Source of the DNA: Chloroflexota bacterium
GTDB taxonomy: Bacteria > Chloroflexota > Dehalococcoidia > SHYB01
NCBI GenBank assembly: GCA_016875535.1
Contig: VGPF01000023.1
Span: forward strand, 1-36,937
Direction: 5' to 3'
Length of the DNA stretch: 36,937 nt
Shown here: piece by piece, positions 15,425 through 22,805 of the stretch
How the letters are laid out: each line of letters starts with the position of its first letter
Numbering within the stretch: the first letter of the stretch is position 1
Made by a program: the position numbers and the translations under genes
Notes under the pieces: generated by a model
What the model was told of the DNA's origin: nothing
Database searches by the model: none
The model's input: only the letters and a program-made list of their open reading frames with translations

Positions 15425-16843
15425 CTAGCTCTGGATGGGCCGAACCTTCCAGTAGTAATTATGAAAACCTGCGCCTTCATGCATCTTTCGGAAGGTGAAC
15501 TCCACACGGAGGCCGACTTTAGCCGACATGGCGTCTAGGTCAGTGCCCATGGTGAAGATGCGGCACTTCCCTTCATCGGACTCCACGACGCAGTTGACAG
15601 TTGGCGGCTCCAGGCCCCCGGCAAGGTTATCCCGGGTGAAGGAGTAGATATCGCCGGGCTTATCGTAGAGGCGGACCTCTGTGAAATCGTCCTTGGCGCG
15701 GCAGGTGTAGCAGATCTTTTGGATAGGGTGATGGACGGTGCCGCACTTGTTGCACTTGCTGCCGTGGAGCCGGAGGGTTTCCGCTTGGTCGCGCCAGGAG
15801 GTGGTGGAGGCGGCCCAAGGCTCCACGCGCAAGGGCTGTTCCGGGTTGGTCTGCAGAATGCCGCGGAAGGCGAGCATCTTATCGTAGGAGGGGAGGGTCT
15901 TCTTATACTTCAGATGGCCGCTGACGGCCTTTGCCTTTTTGGGCGTGGCGTGCACCTGCAGGAGGAAAGCGTCCGCCCCATCGCCGTAGCTGGCGACGAG
16001 AATCTTATCGCCGTTCTTGGCCTCTTCGAGCGCCGCCACAAGCATCAGCAGGGCGTGGGCCGCGCCGGTATTGCCCACTGTGCCAATCATGGGGTCCTGG
16101 GCCTGCTTCGCAGGGTCAAAGCCCAAGGTGCGCACCATGCCCTGGTGGCTCCGCGCATCGGGCGTGTAGACGACGGCCTTGGTGATCTGGGAAGGAGCAA
16201 CCTTGGTCTTATCCAACAGGGCCTTAACGGCCTTCTTGGTCCACTCCTCATAGCCGTGCTGGACGACGAAGCGATCTTCCCAGGTGCGGACAAAGGAGTC
16301 CGCATCGCGACGCCAGACATCGGCCACTTCATTCGAGAGGCTGACGTGGCCGACGATCTCCACCGCGACGTTCGTCTTGCCGATGAGGAAGGCCGCCGCG
16401 GCATCACCGAAGGTGGACTCCTGGTCCGACTTGGGGTAGCCGCGCCGCATATCAGAGGCGACGACGAGGACGCTTCGGGCGGAGCCCGCGTTCACGGCAT
16501 CTAGGGCCGCCATAAGGGCGTTGGCGCCGGAGCGGATGGAGTTGCCGAAATCGGCGGTGCGGACGGTGGCGGGGAAATCGGCCGCGGCGGCGATGAGGGA
16601 GGCCGACATCTTTTCGCGGTAGGAGGCCGTGGTGGAGGCGAAGTAGATGGCGTCTATGCCTTCTCGGCCTGAGGCGTTGAGGAGGTCAACGACGGCGTTG
16701 ACCGCCAGGGTCATCGTATCTTCATCGTGGTTCGCCACTGCCCGCTCGCCTGCGCCGCCGCCCGAGCCCCAGGCCTGGGCGAAGGCCTGCCGGGGCAGGC
16801 GGTACCAAGGGATATATGCGCCGATGGCTGTGATGCCTGACAT
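15425..16843 (-). CDS. HMG-CoA-synthase-like domain fused to DUF35 (zinc ribbon/OB-fold), catalytic Cys absent
   Basis: A 472-aa fusion. Residues 1-310 have the HMG-CoA synthase/KAS III fold (GITAIGAYIPWYRLPR start, FGDAAAAFLIG, GTVGNTGAAHALL). Residues 345-472 are DUF35: a zinc ribbon with C364-x2-C367 and C378-x2-C381 followed by an OB-fold (DIYSFTRDNLAGG). There is no cysteine at all before residue 364; the nucleophile region reads DFGNSIRSGANAL, and the expected acid Glu and His are also not evident. HMG-CoA synthesis is therefore unlikely. In archaea, HMG-CoA synthase, thiolase and DUF35 form one complex; a structural or CoA-channelling role for the adjacent thiolase is inference. Confidence 0.88.
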   Translation of the reverse strand: MSGITAIGAYIPWYRLPRQAFAQAWGSGGGAGERAVANHDEDTMTLAVNAVVDLLNASGREGIDAIYFASTTASYREKMSASLIAAAADFPATVRTADFGNSIRSGANALMAALDAVNAGSARSVLVVASDMRRGYPKSDQESTFGDAAAAFLIGKTNVAVEIVGHVSLSNEVADVWRRDADSFVRTWEDRFVVQHGYEEWTKKAVKALLDKTKVAPSQITKAVVYTPDARSHQGMVRTLGFDPAKQAQDPMIGTVGNTGAAHALLMLVAALEEAKNGDKILVASYGDGADAFLLQVHATPKKAKAVSGHLKYKKTLPSYDKMLAFRGILQTNPEQPLRVEPWAASTTSWRDQAETLRLHGSKCNKCGTVHHPIQKICYTCRAKDDFTEVRLYDKPGDIYSFTRDNLAGGLEPPTVNCVVESDEGKCRIFTMGTDLDAMSAKVGLRVEFTFRKMHEGAGFHNYYWKVRPIQS

Positions 16844-16999
16844 CAGATCAATCGTCTCCTTTGAAGCATGCGGCGACCAGTATACAAGAAGGACACCTGG
16901 GCACGCGAACGGCTACCAGTAGGATGCGACGGTTGACAGAGAGGATGCAGCGAGGCGTGCTCAGACCCAATCCTCACCCCAGCCCCTCGCCCATTTGCC

Positions 17000-17028
17000 T
17001 TGTTCCCGGCCCCGCCTCGTGCTACCAT
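17000..17028 (+). promoter_or_regulatory. Promoter of the LLM-cupin-VOC operon
   Basis: TTGTTC (17000-17005), a 17-nt spacer and TACCAT (17023-17028) with TGC immediately before it (extended -10). It lies 32 nt before GTG 17061, in the gap divergent from the HMG-CoA-synthase-like gene. Confidence 0.55.
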
Positions 17029-17060
17029 CCCGCGCACACCAGGGCTAGCGAGGCTGCGGC

Positions 17061-18119
17061 GTGCGGTTTTCCACCTTCAACCTCTTTCAGCAGATCGGCA
17101 AGATATCCGAGCCGGAGGTCTTTGCCCAGGGGATCGAGCAGATCATCCTCTCGGAGCGTCTGGGCTTTCACCAAGCGTGGATAGGCGAGCACCACTTCCA
17201 TGGGTATGCCATCGCCGCTGACCCATTACTGGTCGCGGGGCACATCGCCGCAAGGACGAAGCGGCTCCGGCTGGGCATCGCCGCCACCATCCTGCCGCTT
17301 CACAACCCTGTCCTTCTTGCGGAGCAGGCATCGCTCGTGGATATCCTGAGCGGCGGCCGCCTGGACTTAGGGCTGGCCCGGGGTTATGCGCCCATGGAGT
17401 TCGCCGGCCTTGGTGTTCCGCTCAAAGATCTCTATGACCGCTTCGATGAAAACCTGGCGATCTTGCAGATGGCGCTCACGGAGCGAACCATCGCATATAC
17501 GGGCAAGTTCCACAATATCCCGGAGGTGCATCTGCTTCCAGGGCCGCTGCAGCGGCCCCACCCGCCCATCTACCTTGCCATCAGCGGCCAGCTGGACTCC
17601 TTTCGGGACGCGGCCAGGCGCGGCTTGCCGGTGCTCATCGGCGCGGCTGACGCCCAGACGACGCGCGAACGGGAGAAGGCCTACCGCGAGGCTGCCGCAG
17701 CCGCAGGGCACAGCCCGGCGAAGGTGCAGGCGCTCATACGGGCCACAGGCTCCATGTGCCGCGTCTACGTGGCGAGGACGGACGAGGAGGCATGGAAGGA
17801 TGCAAACCCATCCATCGAGCGGTTCGCGGTGAGCCTGATGGAGCACTCGATGCCGGTACACCCATCCTTATATACCGAGGCGGAGTTCGCAGAGCATGCG
17901 GGGCGCGCCCGGGCGATGGCCGAGCGGACCCGCGAGAACGAGCGCCCCGGCGGACGGGCAATCATCGGCAGTCCAAAGACCTGCCTCGCGAAGGTACGGG
18001 AGCTGAAACGGCTGGGCGTCCGGAACCTGATCTGCTGGATGAACTTCGGCGGCTTGCCGCATGAGAAGATCGTCCGATCCATGAGGCTCTTTAGCCGGGA
18101 GGTTATGGCAAAGGTATGA
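17061..18119 (+). CDS. LLM-class (luciferase-like) flavin-dependent monooxygenase
   Basis: A 352-aa bacterial-luciferase-fold protein (F420 or FMN dependent). Signatures are RFSTFNLFQQ at the start, LGFHQAWIGEHHFHGY (the W-x-x-E-H-H element), TKRLRLGIAATILPLHNP, SGGRLDLGLARGY and a C-terminal GSPKTCLAKVRELKRLGV that closes the cofactor pocket. Family members oxygenate small ketones, aromatics or sulfonates using reduced flavin; the substrate here is unknown. The start is GTG 17061. Its TGA overlaps the ATG of the cupin gene (ATGA), the first of two such couplings in this operon, so it is likely translated together with cupin and VOC proteins. Confidence 0.92.
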   Translation: MRFSTFNLFQQIGKISEPEVFAQGIEQIILSERLGFHQAWIGEHHFHGYAIAADPLLVAGHIAARTKRLRLGIAATILPLHNPVLLAEQASLVDILSGGRLDLGLARGYAPMEFAGLGVPLKDLYDRFDENLAILQMALTERTIAYTGKFHNIPEVHLLPGPLQRPHPPIYLAISGQLDSFRDAARRGLPVLIGAADAQTTREREKAYREAAAAAGHSPAKVQALIRATGSMCRVYVARTDEEAWKDANPSIERFAVSLMEHSMPVHPSLYTEAEFAEHAGRARAMAERTRENERPGGRAIIGSPKTCLAKVRELKRLGVRNLICWMNFGGLPHEKIVRSMRLFSREVMAKV

Positions 18120-18514
18120 CGACCAAAGACAAGAACCGCAACCAGGGCGACCAGGTGGGCGACTACATCATGTGGGAAGACAAGCGCTTCCGCGTGTGGG
18201 ACCAGGTCATCCAGCCGGGAGAAACGGTAGGCCCCCACAGGCACATCCTGGACTATTTCATCGTGACGCTGGAGCCTTCCAAGATGACCGCAGAGCGGCT
18301 GGGGGGCGGCAGGAGCGCCTATGCCCGCATAGACGACCGGCTGATCTGGGTGACCAGCAACGGCGAGGAGCACACAGCCACGAACGTGGGCGATGCGAAG
18401 TGGCGCAATCTCATCATCGAACTGAAGGAGCCGAAGCTCATGCGCAAGCTGGCGGCGTGGAGACGCGCAACCAAGGCCAGGGCGAAGGGGCCCAAGGCAA
18501 GGAGGAAGGCATGA
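18116..18514 (+). CDS. Small cupin-domain protein
   Basis: A 132-aa protein with a cupin barrel: RVWDQVIQPGETVGPHRHILDYFIVTLE contains the G-x-x-x-x-x-H-x-H first motif, and the second half (TNVGDAKWRNLIIEL) matches the usual second motif only weakly. The C-terminal 25 residues are a basic Lys/Arg/Ala tail (RRATKARAKGPKARRKA). A metal-binding enzyme or ligand-binding accessory role is possible; the function is unknown. It overlaps the LLM gene by four bases and the VOC gene by four bases, implying coupled translation. Confidence 0.82.
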   Translation: MTTKDKNRNQGDQVGDYIMWEDKRFRVWDQVIQPGETVGPHRHILDYFIVTLEPSKMTAERLGGGRSAYARIDDRLIWVTSNGEEHTATNVGDAKWRNLIIELKEPKLMRKLAAWRRATKARAKGPKARRKA

Positions 18515-18933
18515 CGAACCTGGTTCAGAAGTTCAACCACATCGGCCATTGCGTGGGTGACCTGGAGAAGACGCAGAAGTTCTATACGGAGTGCCTTGAG
18601 TTCAAGCACGACCGCGATCTGACGGTTGAGGGCGATTCCCCAGCCAAGCTCCTGCGCCTCAAGACGCCCATGAAGCTGAAGGCCGTCTACCTGGTCCGTG
18701 AGGGGTTTGTGCTGGAGCTCCTCCACTACCCCACAGGCACGGCTCCACGCCAGCGCCGGGTGATGAACGAGCCGGGGCTGACGCACATCTCGCTCAATGT
18801 GACGAATATGGCGGAGATCCTCAAGCGGGTGCCCACATACGGCGGCAAGGTGCTGGAGGATACGAACCTCGGCGCGGCGGCGTTCATCGAAGACCCGGAA
18901 GGCCAGCTCATCGAACTCATCCAGGCGCGATAA
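18511..18933 (+). CDS. VOC-fold (glyoxalase/extradiol dioxygenase superfamily) protein
   Basis: A 140-aa single VOC domain: FNHIGHCVGDLEKTQKFYTE with the first ligand His, FVLELLHYP with a mid-domain Glu, GLTHISLNVTNM with the second-half His, and AAFIEDPEGQLIELIQ with the final Glu. The H/E/H/E ligand pattern is complete, so a metal-dependent isomerase, lyase or dioxygenase activity is plausible. ATG 18511 sits in an ATGA overlap with the cupin gene and has GGAGGAAGG upstream. A longer same-frame opening from 18172 is a shadow of the cupin gene. Confidence 0.88.
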   Translation: MTNLVQKFNHIGHCVGDLEKTQKFYTECLEFKHDRDLTVEGDSPAKLLRLKTPMKLKAVYLVREGFVLELLHYPTGTAPRQRRVMNEPGLTHISLNVTNMAEILKRVPTYGGKVLEDTNLGAAAFIEDPEGQLIELIQAR

Positions 18934-18945
18934 GGAGAGACCCCC

Positions 18946-19686
18946 ATGGAAGACCGCTCACCTGCAGGCGTTATCATCGAGATGGCCAACTGCACGGACC
19001 CGGCGCAGGAGGCCGCATTCAACGATTGGTACGAAAAGACCTACATCCCCAAAATGGTGGGCACCGGCGCGCTCTATAGCGGCATCCGCTTCAAGAACTG
19101 CGCGCCGAACCGGCCGGAATACCCCCGCCGCGTCCCTGAGGCGATGTTTACAACAATCTACGAGACGGACTGGCCGGACCAGCGCAAGGCCTACGAGACG
19201 ATGAAGCGGCGGTGGGACGAATGGAAGCGCGCGGGCCAGCTTCACCCGGCCCTGCAGGTGACCTTCCAGACGATGTTCTGGCGGCGTCCCGAACCTGGGC
19301 AGGGCCACGTCTCAGAGAAGCCGATCAACGGCATCTCGCTCGTGATGATCCGGGGTGATAAGGACTTCACCCGCTGGGCGGAGCATACGCACATCCGCTA
19401 CATCGCCCGGGGGATGCCCAAGGGCTTCACGATGATCACGCGATATGAAAACGCCCTCTCTCAGACGGAGGGGCCGCTGTGGCTGCACCTCTACGAGCTG
19501 GACAGCGAGGACCCGGATACGGACGTGCGCCACATGGTGGACCCGGTGCGGAAGATGCTGGGAGATAATACGCCCGCTTTTAAGGAGTGGGCCCAGCATC
19601 CATCGCTGGAGATCTGGTACGTGAACACCTTCAAGCGCGTCAGCCCTGTTGGGCACATCCGGCCGATGCAGAAGTCGCCGTACTAG
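18946..19686 (+). CDS. Two-domain EthD-like (dimeric alpha-beta barrel) protein, function unknown
   Basis: A 246-aa protein built like the 2855-3649 product. The first half begins AGVIIEMANCTDP with the motif FNDWYEKTYIPKM. The second half begins GISLVMIRGDKDF and has FTRWAEHTHIRYIARG. No signal peptide or known catalytic motif is seen. Its position 12 nt after the VOC gene, in an operon with an LLM monooxygenase and a cupin, suggests an auxiliary role in the same catabolic or modification step (inference). GGAGAGA precedes ATG 18946. Confidence 0.78.
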   Translation: MEDRSPAGVIIEMANCTDPAQEAAFNDWYEKTYIPKMVGTGALYSGIRFKNCAPNRPEYPRRVPEAMFTTIYETDWPDQRKAYETMKRRWDEWKRAGQLHPALQVTFQTMFWRRPEPGQGHVSEKPINGISLVMIRGDKDFTRWAEHTHIRYIARGMPKGFTMITRYENALSQTEGPLWLHLYELDSEDPDTDVRHMVDPVRKMLGDNTPAFKEWAQHPSLEIWYVNTFKRVSPVGHIRPMQKSPY

Positions 19687-19699
19687 CGGTGCGTGCTCC

Positions 19700-20452
19700 T
19701 TACGGGGCCATCGTCAGGCCGCCATCCACGCTCAGGGTAACGCCTGTGACGTAGGCGGCGGCATCTGAAGCCAGGAAGGCCACCGCGGCGGCCACCTCTT
19801 CCACTTTGGCGGGGCGCTTCATAGGGATGCGCTCAAAGAAGGCCTTGGCTTTTTCCGGGTCGCGCTGTTGGAAGCGCTGGAACATCGGCGAGTCCACCGG
19901 CCCGGGGGCGATGCAGTTCACGGTGATGCCCTGTTTCCCGTGCTCCTTAGCCAGGGACTTGGCCAGGCTGATGAGCGCACCCTTCGCTGATGAGTAAAGG
20001 GAGGCCGAGGCTTCGCCCATCGTCCCGGATGAGGAGGAGATGAAGACGATGCGCCCGTACTTGCGCTGGGCCATCTGCTTCACAACGGCCTGGGAGACGT
20101 AGATATGCCCCTTCAGATTCACATCCAGCATTTCCTCTATCTGGGCATCGGCATGCTCAAGGAAGGGCCCGCTCGCGCCCTTGCCGGCGTTGTTCACCAG
20201 GACGTCCACCCGGTGGAGATCGGCGATGACCTGGCCGATGGCCCGGTCAACTTCGGGGCGGCGCGTGATATCGCAGGCGTAGGCCCTGGCTGAGCCGACG
20301 GCGGCGACGAGCTTCGCCGTCTCTTGGGCAGAGGCGGCATCCTTATCCAGAACGGCAATGCTTGCGCCCTGCTTCGCCAGCTCCAGCGCGCAGGCCCTGC
20401 CGATGCCGCTGCCCGCGCCAGTGACGAGGGCAACTTTCCCCTGAAAAAACAT
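19700..20452 (-). CDS. Short-chain dehydrogenase/reductase (FabG-like)
   Basis: A 250-aa classical SDR. The cofactor loop is TGAGSGIGRA, followed by VLVNNAGKG, the catalytic Ser in FISSSSGTMG and Y-x-x-x-K in SLYSSAKGAL, and a typical end (YVTGVTLSVDGGLTMAP). It uses NAD(P)H; a conserved D in VLDKDAAS after the second strand favours NAD(H). The substrate is unknown. ATG 20452 has GGAG six bases upstream. It is monocistronic, convergent with the EthD-like gene and divergent from the cNMP-domain gene. Confidence 0.93.
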   Translation of the reverse strand: MFFQGKVALVTGAGSGIGRACALELAKQGASIAVLDKDAASAQETAKLVAAVGSARAYACDITRRPEVDRAIGQVIADLHRVDVLVNNAGKGASGPFLEHADAQIEEMLDVNLKGHIYVSQAVVKQMAQRKYGRIVFISSSSGTMGEASASLYSSAKGALISLAKSLAKEHGKQGITVNCIAPGPVDSPMFQRFQQRDPEKAKAFFERIPMKRPAKVEEVAAAVAFLASDAAAYVTGVTLSVDGGLTMAP

Positions 20453-20562
20453 ACGATTCTCCAGAAGAGTACTCCTGAAGATGATACCAGATTCGCCCCG
20501 AGTCTCCGCGCCCTGAGCCGTGCTACACTACCCCGACGCTCAAGCCGGAGATAGCCATAGCC

Positions 20563-21051
20563 ATGTCTAGAAAGCACATCAAGGCCGCCTCTATCTTTCA
20601 AGGATTGAGCGACGAGCATCTCGCCGCTTTTGAGGCCATCGGCAAGACGCAGATGGTGGAGCGGTGGACCCGCATCTTCAACGAGGGCGACCCTGCGCGA
20701 AACCTCTACATCGTCGGGACGGGGCGCGTGGCGCTGGAGGTGGCCCTGGAGCGGCCGGACGGCAGCCATACGCCGCGCACCACGGTGGCGAGCCTTGGGC
20801 CGGGAGACGCCTTCGGCATCTCAGCCCTAGTGGAGCCCCACGTGCTGACCATGTCCGCCTACGCCGTGGAGCCGAGCGAGCTTCTGCTCTTTGAGGGCCA
20901 CAAGCTGCGGGATATCCTGGAAGGGAACAAGGCCGTGGGCTATGTGGTGATGCGCAACCTGGCCCAGGTCCTGGAAAAGCGTCTGGCCGGCGCCAGGGAG
21001 GCCTTTGTCTATGACCGTGCCCTGCTGCGACGGCAGATGAGCGATTCTTAG
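20563..21051 (+). CDS. Stand-alone cyclic-nucleotide-binding-fold protein (CRP-like without HTH)
   Basis: A 162-aa protein with a single cNMP-binding barrel (SIFQGLSDEHLAAFEAIG, RIFNEGDPARNLYIVGTGRVAL, LGPGDAFGISALVEP) and a C-terminal helix, but no DNA-binding domain. The phosphate-binding cassette reads GISALVEPHVLTMSA, lacking the Glu and Arg that hold cAMP in CRP/PKA, so canonical cyclic-nucleotide binding is doubtful. Its stop overlaps that of the convergent VOC gene by four bases. A TGCTACACT extended -10-like site lies about 35 nt upstream. Confidence 0.85.
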   Translation: MSRKHIKAASIFQGLSDEHLAAFEAIGKTQMVERWTRIFNEGDPARNLYIVGTGRVALEVALERPDGSHTPRTTVASLGPGDAFGISALVEPHVLTMSAYAVEPSELLLFEGHKLRDILEGNKAVGYVVMRNLAQVLEKRLAGAREAFVYDRALLRRQMSDS

Positions 21052-21410
21052 AGCTCGATGGTGTAGCCGTCCAAGTCAGCCACATAGGCGTATGGGCGGC
21101 CCGGCGCATGTTCGCCGCGCTCAATGAATTTGCCTCCGGCCGCGACGACGGCCCTTATCGCCTCGTCAAGGCTTTGGCTCTCCGCTCGACGGAAACCGAA
21201 GTGCACCACGCCGCCGCCCGCGATGGCCGATCCCTTGCCCGCTTGGGCAAGGGTGATGGTGTCCTTAGCCCCGGGCGTCCGCAGGAAGACCATCTTTGAG
21301 CCGTGCCAGTACTGCACTTCCATGCCGAAGACACCCTGGTAGAACTTCAGGGAGCGGTTCACATCCCTCACCGTGAGCTGGATATGGGTCAAGCCTTGGG
21401 TTTTAATCAT
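21048..21410 (-). CDS. VOC-fold protein
   Basis: A 120-aa glyoxalase/VOC domain: GLTHIQLTVRDVNRSLKFY with the first ligand His, VVHFGF with the second-half His, and a C-terminus ending ADLDGYTIEL, which supplies the final Glu. YWHGSKMVFLRTPG replaces the usual mid-domain Glu strand. The substrate is unknown. It is followed 3' by a convergent gene overlapping at the stop codons. The XRE regulator gene ends into the same strand just upstream, 11 nt away, so the two may be co-transcribed. Confidence 0.87.
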   Translation of the reverse strand: MIKTQGLTHIQLTVRDVNRSLKFYQGVFGMEVQYWHGSKMVFLRTPGAKDTITLAQAGKGSAIAGGGVVHFGFRRAESQSLDEAIRAVVAAGGKFIERGEHAPGRPYAYVADLDGYTIEL

Positions 21411-21421
21411 GGCGGGCCTTT

Positions 21422-21913
21422 CTAGCTCACGAGCAGGTCGCGAAGGGGGCGCTTGAGGGCTTTGGCTATCGCCGCTAGGGTAGCAAAGCGAGGCGACTGT
21501 TCGCCACGCTCGATGCGCAGGAGCGTCACCCTCCCGACCTTTGCGGCTCTAGCAAGCCTATCTTGGGTGAAGCCCGCCTCTTCGCGCATCGTCCTCAGGC
21601 GGTAGCCCATGGCCTGCCTGCCGCGCACTGCGCTGCGTTCCGCCTTGGGACGGTGGGAGGCATCACAGAAGTGGCGGACAAAGTCCCAGGGCATTTCGGC
21701 AACCTTGCCCGATGCGCCGCGGACAATGAGGAGGTAGGGATTGGGGAGTTCGATAGTGCTGACAGCCACGTCACCGCGTACCTCAGGCAGAGCGGCGAGG
21801 GGCACAAGACCGGCTGCGCCATCCGCATAGGTCACTTCGATGCCGCCTGGAACCGCTCGGGCATGCGTCATCATACGGTGGGCATCCGCGACGTGAACTG
21901 CTAGCTGAGCCAC
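21422..21913 (-). CDS. DUF2442-like domain fused to an XRE-type HTH regulator
   Basis: A 163-aa protein. Residues 20-85 resemble DUF2442 (IEVTYADGAAGLVPLAALPEV, ending in MPWDFVRHFCD). Residues 103-160 are a Cro/C1-type helix-turn-helix (RLRTMREEAGFTQDRLARAAKVGRVTLLRIERG). Such fusions resemble antitoxin/regulator proteins, but no toxin gene is recognisable next to it. GTG 21913 has AGGAGA upstream. The gap to radC is about 70 nt and AT-rich, so it probably has its own promoter and may be autoregulated (inference). Confidence 0.82.
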   Translation of the reverse strand: MAQLAVHVADAHRMMTHARAVPGGIEVTYADGAAGLVPLAALPEVRGDVAVSTIELPNPYLLIVRGASGKVAEMPWDFVRHFCDASHRPKAERSAVRGRQAMGYRLRTMREEAGFTQDRLARAAKVGRVTLLRIERGEQSPRFATLAAIAKALKRPLRDLLVS

Positions 21914-21986
21914 GGCCTATCTCCTGTGTGGCTCATTTGTTTCACAGGAAATTTATCACAAACGATACTATCGCGCCACCCATCCC

Positions 21987-22703
21987 CTAAAAGCCTACGC
22001 CTTTCTCTTTCATACTCACCCACGTCGTGTGCCCGATGATGATGTGGTCCATCAACTCGATGTTGAGGAGGCGGCCTGCCTCGGCAAGCTGTCGCGTGAG
22101 GTCAATGTCTTGCTGGCTGGGCGTGGGATCGCCCGACGGATGGTTGTGGACGATGACGATGCCGGGGGCGTTCTCCCTGATGGCCGGGCGAAAGACCTCC
22201 GCCGTGCGCACCAGCGAGGTGTTGACGGTGCCCACGTAGATATCGCGGACGCCGATGAGCTGGCGCTTGGTGGAGAGCAGGACGGTCTTCAGCTGTTCCT
22301 GGCTCAGAAGGGCCATCTCCGCCATCAGCAGGGCGGCGACGTCCTTGGGAGAGGTGATGAACGGCCTATCCTCTCCGCTGAGGGAGGCCAGCCGCCGGCC
22401 AAGCTCCATCGCCGCGGCGACCTGGCAGTATTTCGCCTCGCTGATGCCGCGCTCGCCGCTCATCTCGCCGTAGCTGGCCGTGGCGATGCCCCGCAAACCG
22501 CCGAAGCGCGAAAGGAGGCGCTGGGCCACTGCCAGAACGTTTTCGCCCTCCACCCCGGTGCGAAGGAGGATAGCAAGCAGCTCGGCGTTGCTCAGGACGC
22601 CTGGGCCGAATTGGAGCAAGCGCTCCCGGGGACAATCGCCATTGGGCAGGTCCCGGATGCGCGGCAAGACTTCGTTTTGGGAAAGGGTCAATTCCTGCAC
22701 CAT
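21987..22703 (-). CDS. radC: RadC family JAMM-domain protein
   Basis: A 238-aa RadC: N-terminal helix-hairpin-helix-like region (RDLPNGDCPRERLLQFGPGVLSNAELLAILL), then the JAMM domain with VHNHPSGDPTPSQQD carrying the H-x-H-x(7)-S-x-x-D metal motif, and a typical end (IIGHTTWVSMKEKGVGF). The biochemical role of RadC remains unsettled despite its name. The length is normal for the family. It is divergent from the MEMO1-family gene. Confidence 0.95.
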   Translation of the reverse strand: MVQELTLSQNEVLPRIRDLPNGDCPRERLLQFGPGVLSNAELLAILLRTGVEGENVLAVAQRLLSRFGGLRGIATASYGEMSGERGISEAKYCQVAAAMELGRRLASLSGEDRPFITSPKDVAALLMAEMALLSQEQLKTVLLSTKRQLIGVRDIYVGTVNTSLVRTAEVFRPAIRENAPGIVIVHNHPSGDPTPSQQDIDLTRQLAEAGRLLNIELMDHIIIGHTTWVSMKEKGVGF

Positions 22704-22791
22704 CGCCAGCCTCCACCGTTAGCCTGCGCTAAGGCTACCGTGGCGCATGGCCTTGGCGGAAGTGGCGGATGGCAGAGGGTGCGCCGACAGG

Positions 22792-22797
22792 TATAAT
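22792..22797 (+). promoter_or_regulatory. Consensus -10 box of a leaderless promoter (MEMO1-family gene)
   Basis: A perfect TATAAT ends eight bases before ATG 22806, with a weak -35 (ATGGCA) 17 nt upstream. There is no Shine-Dalgarno. The predicted transcription start falls on or beside the start codon. Confidence 0.6.
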
Positions 22798-22805
22798 CGC
22801 GGGCG

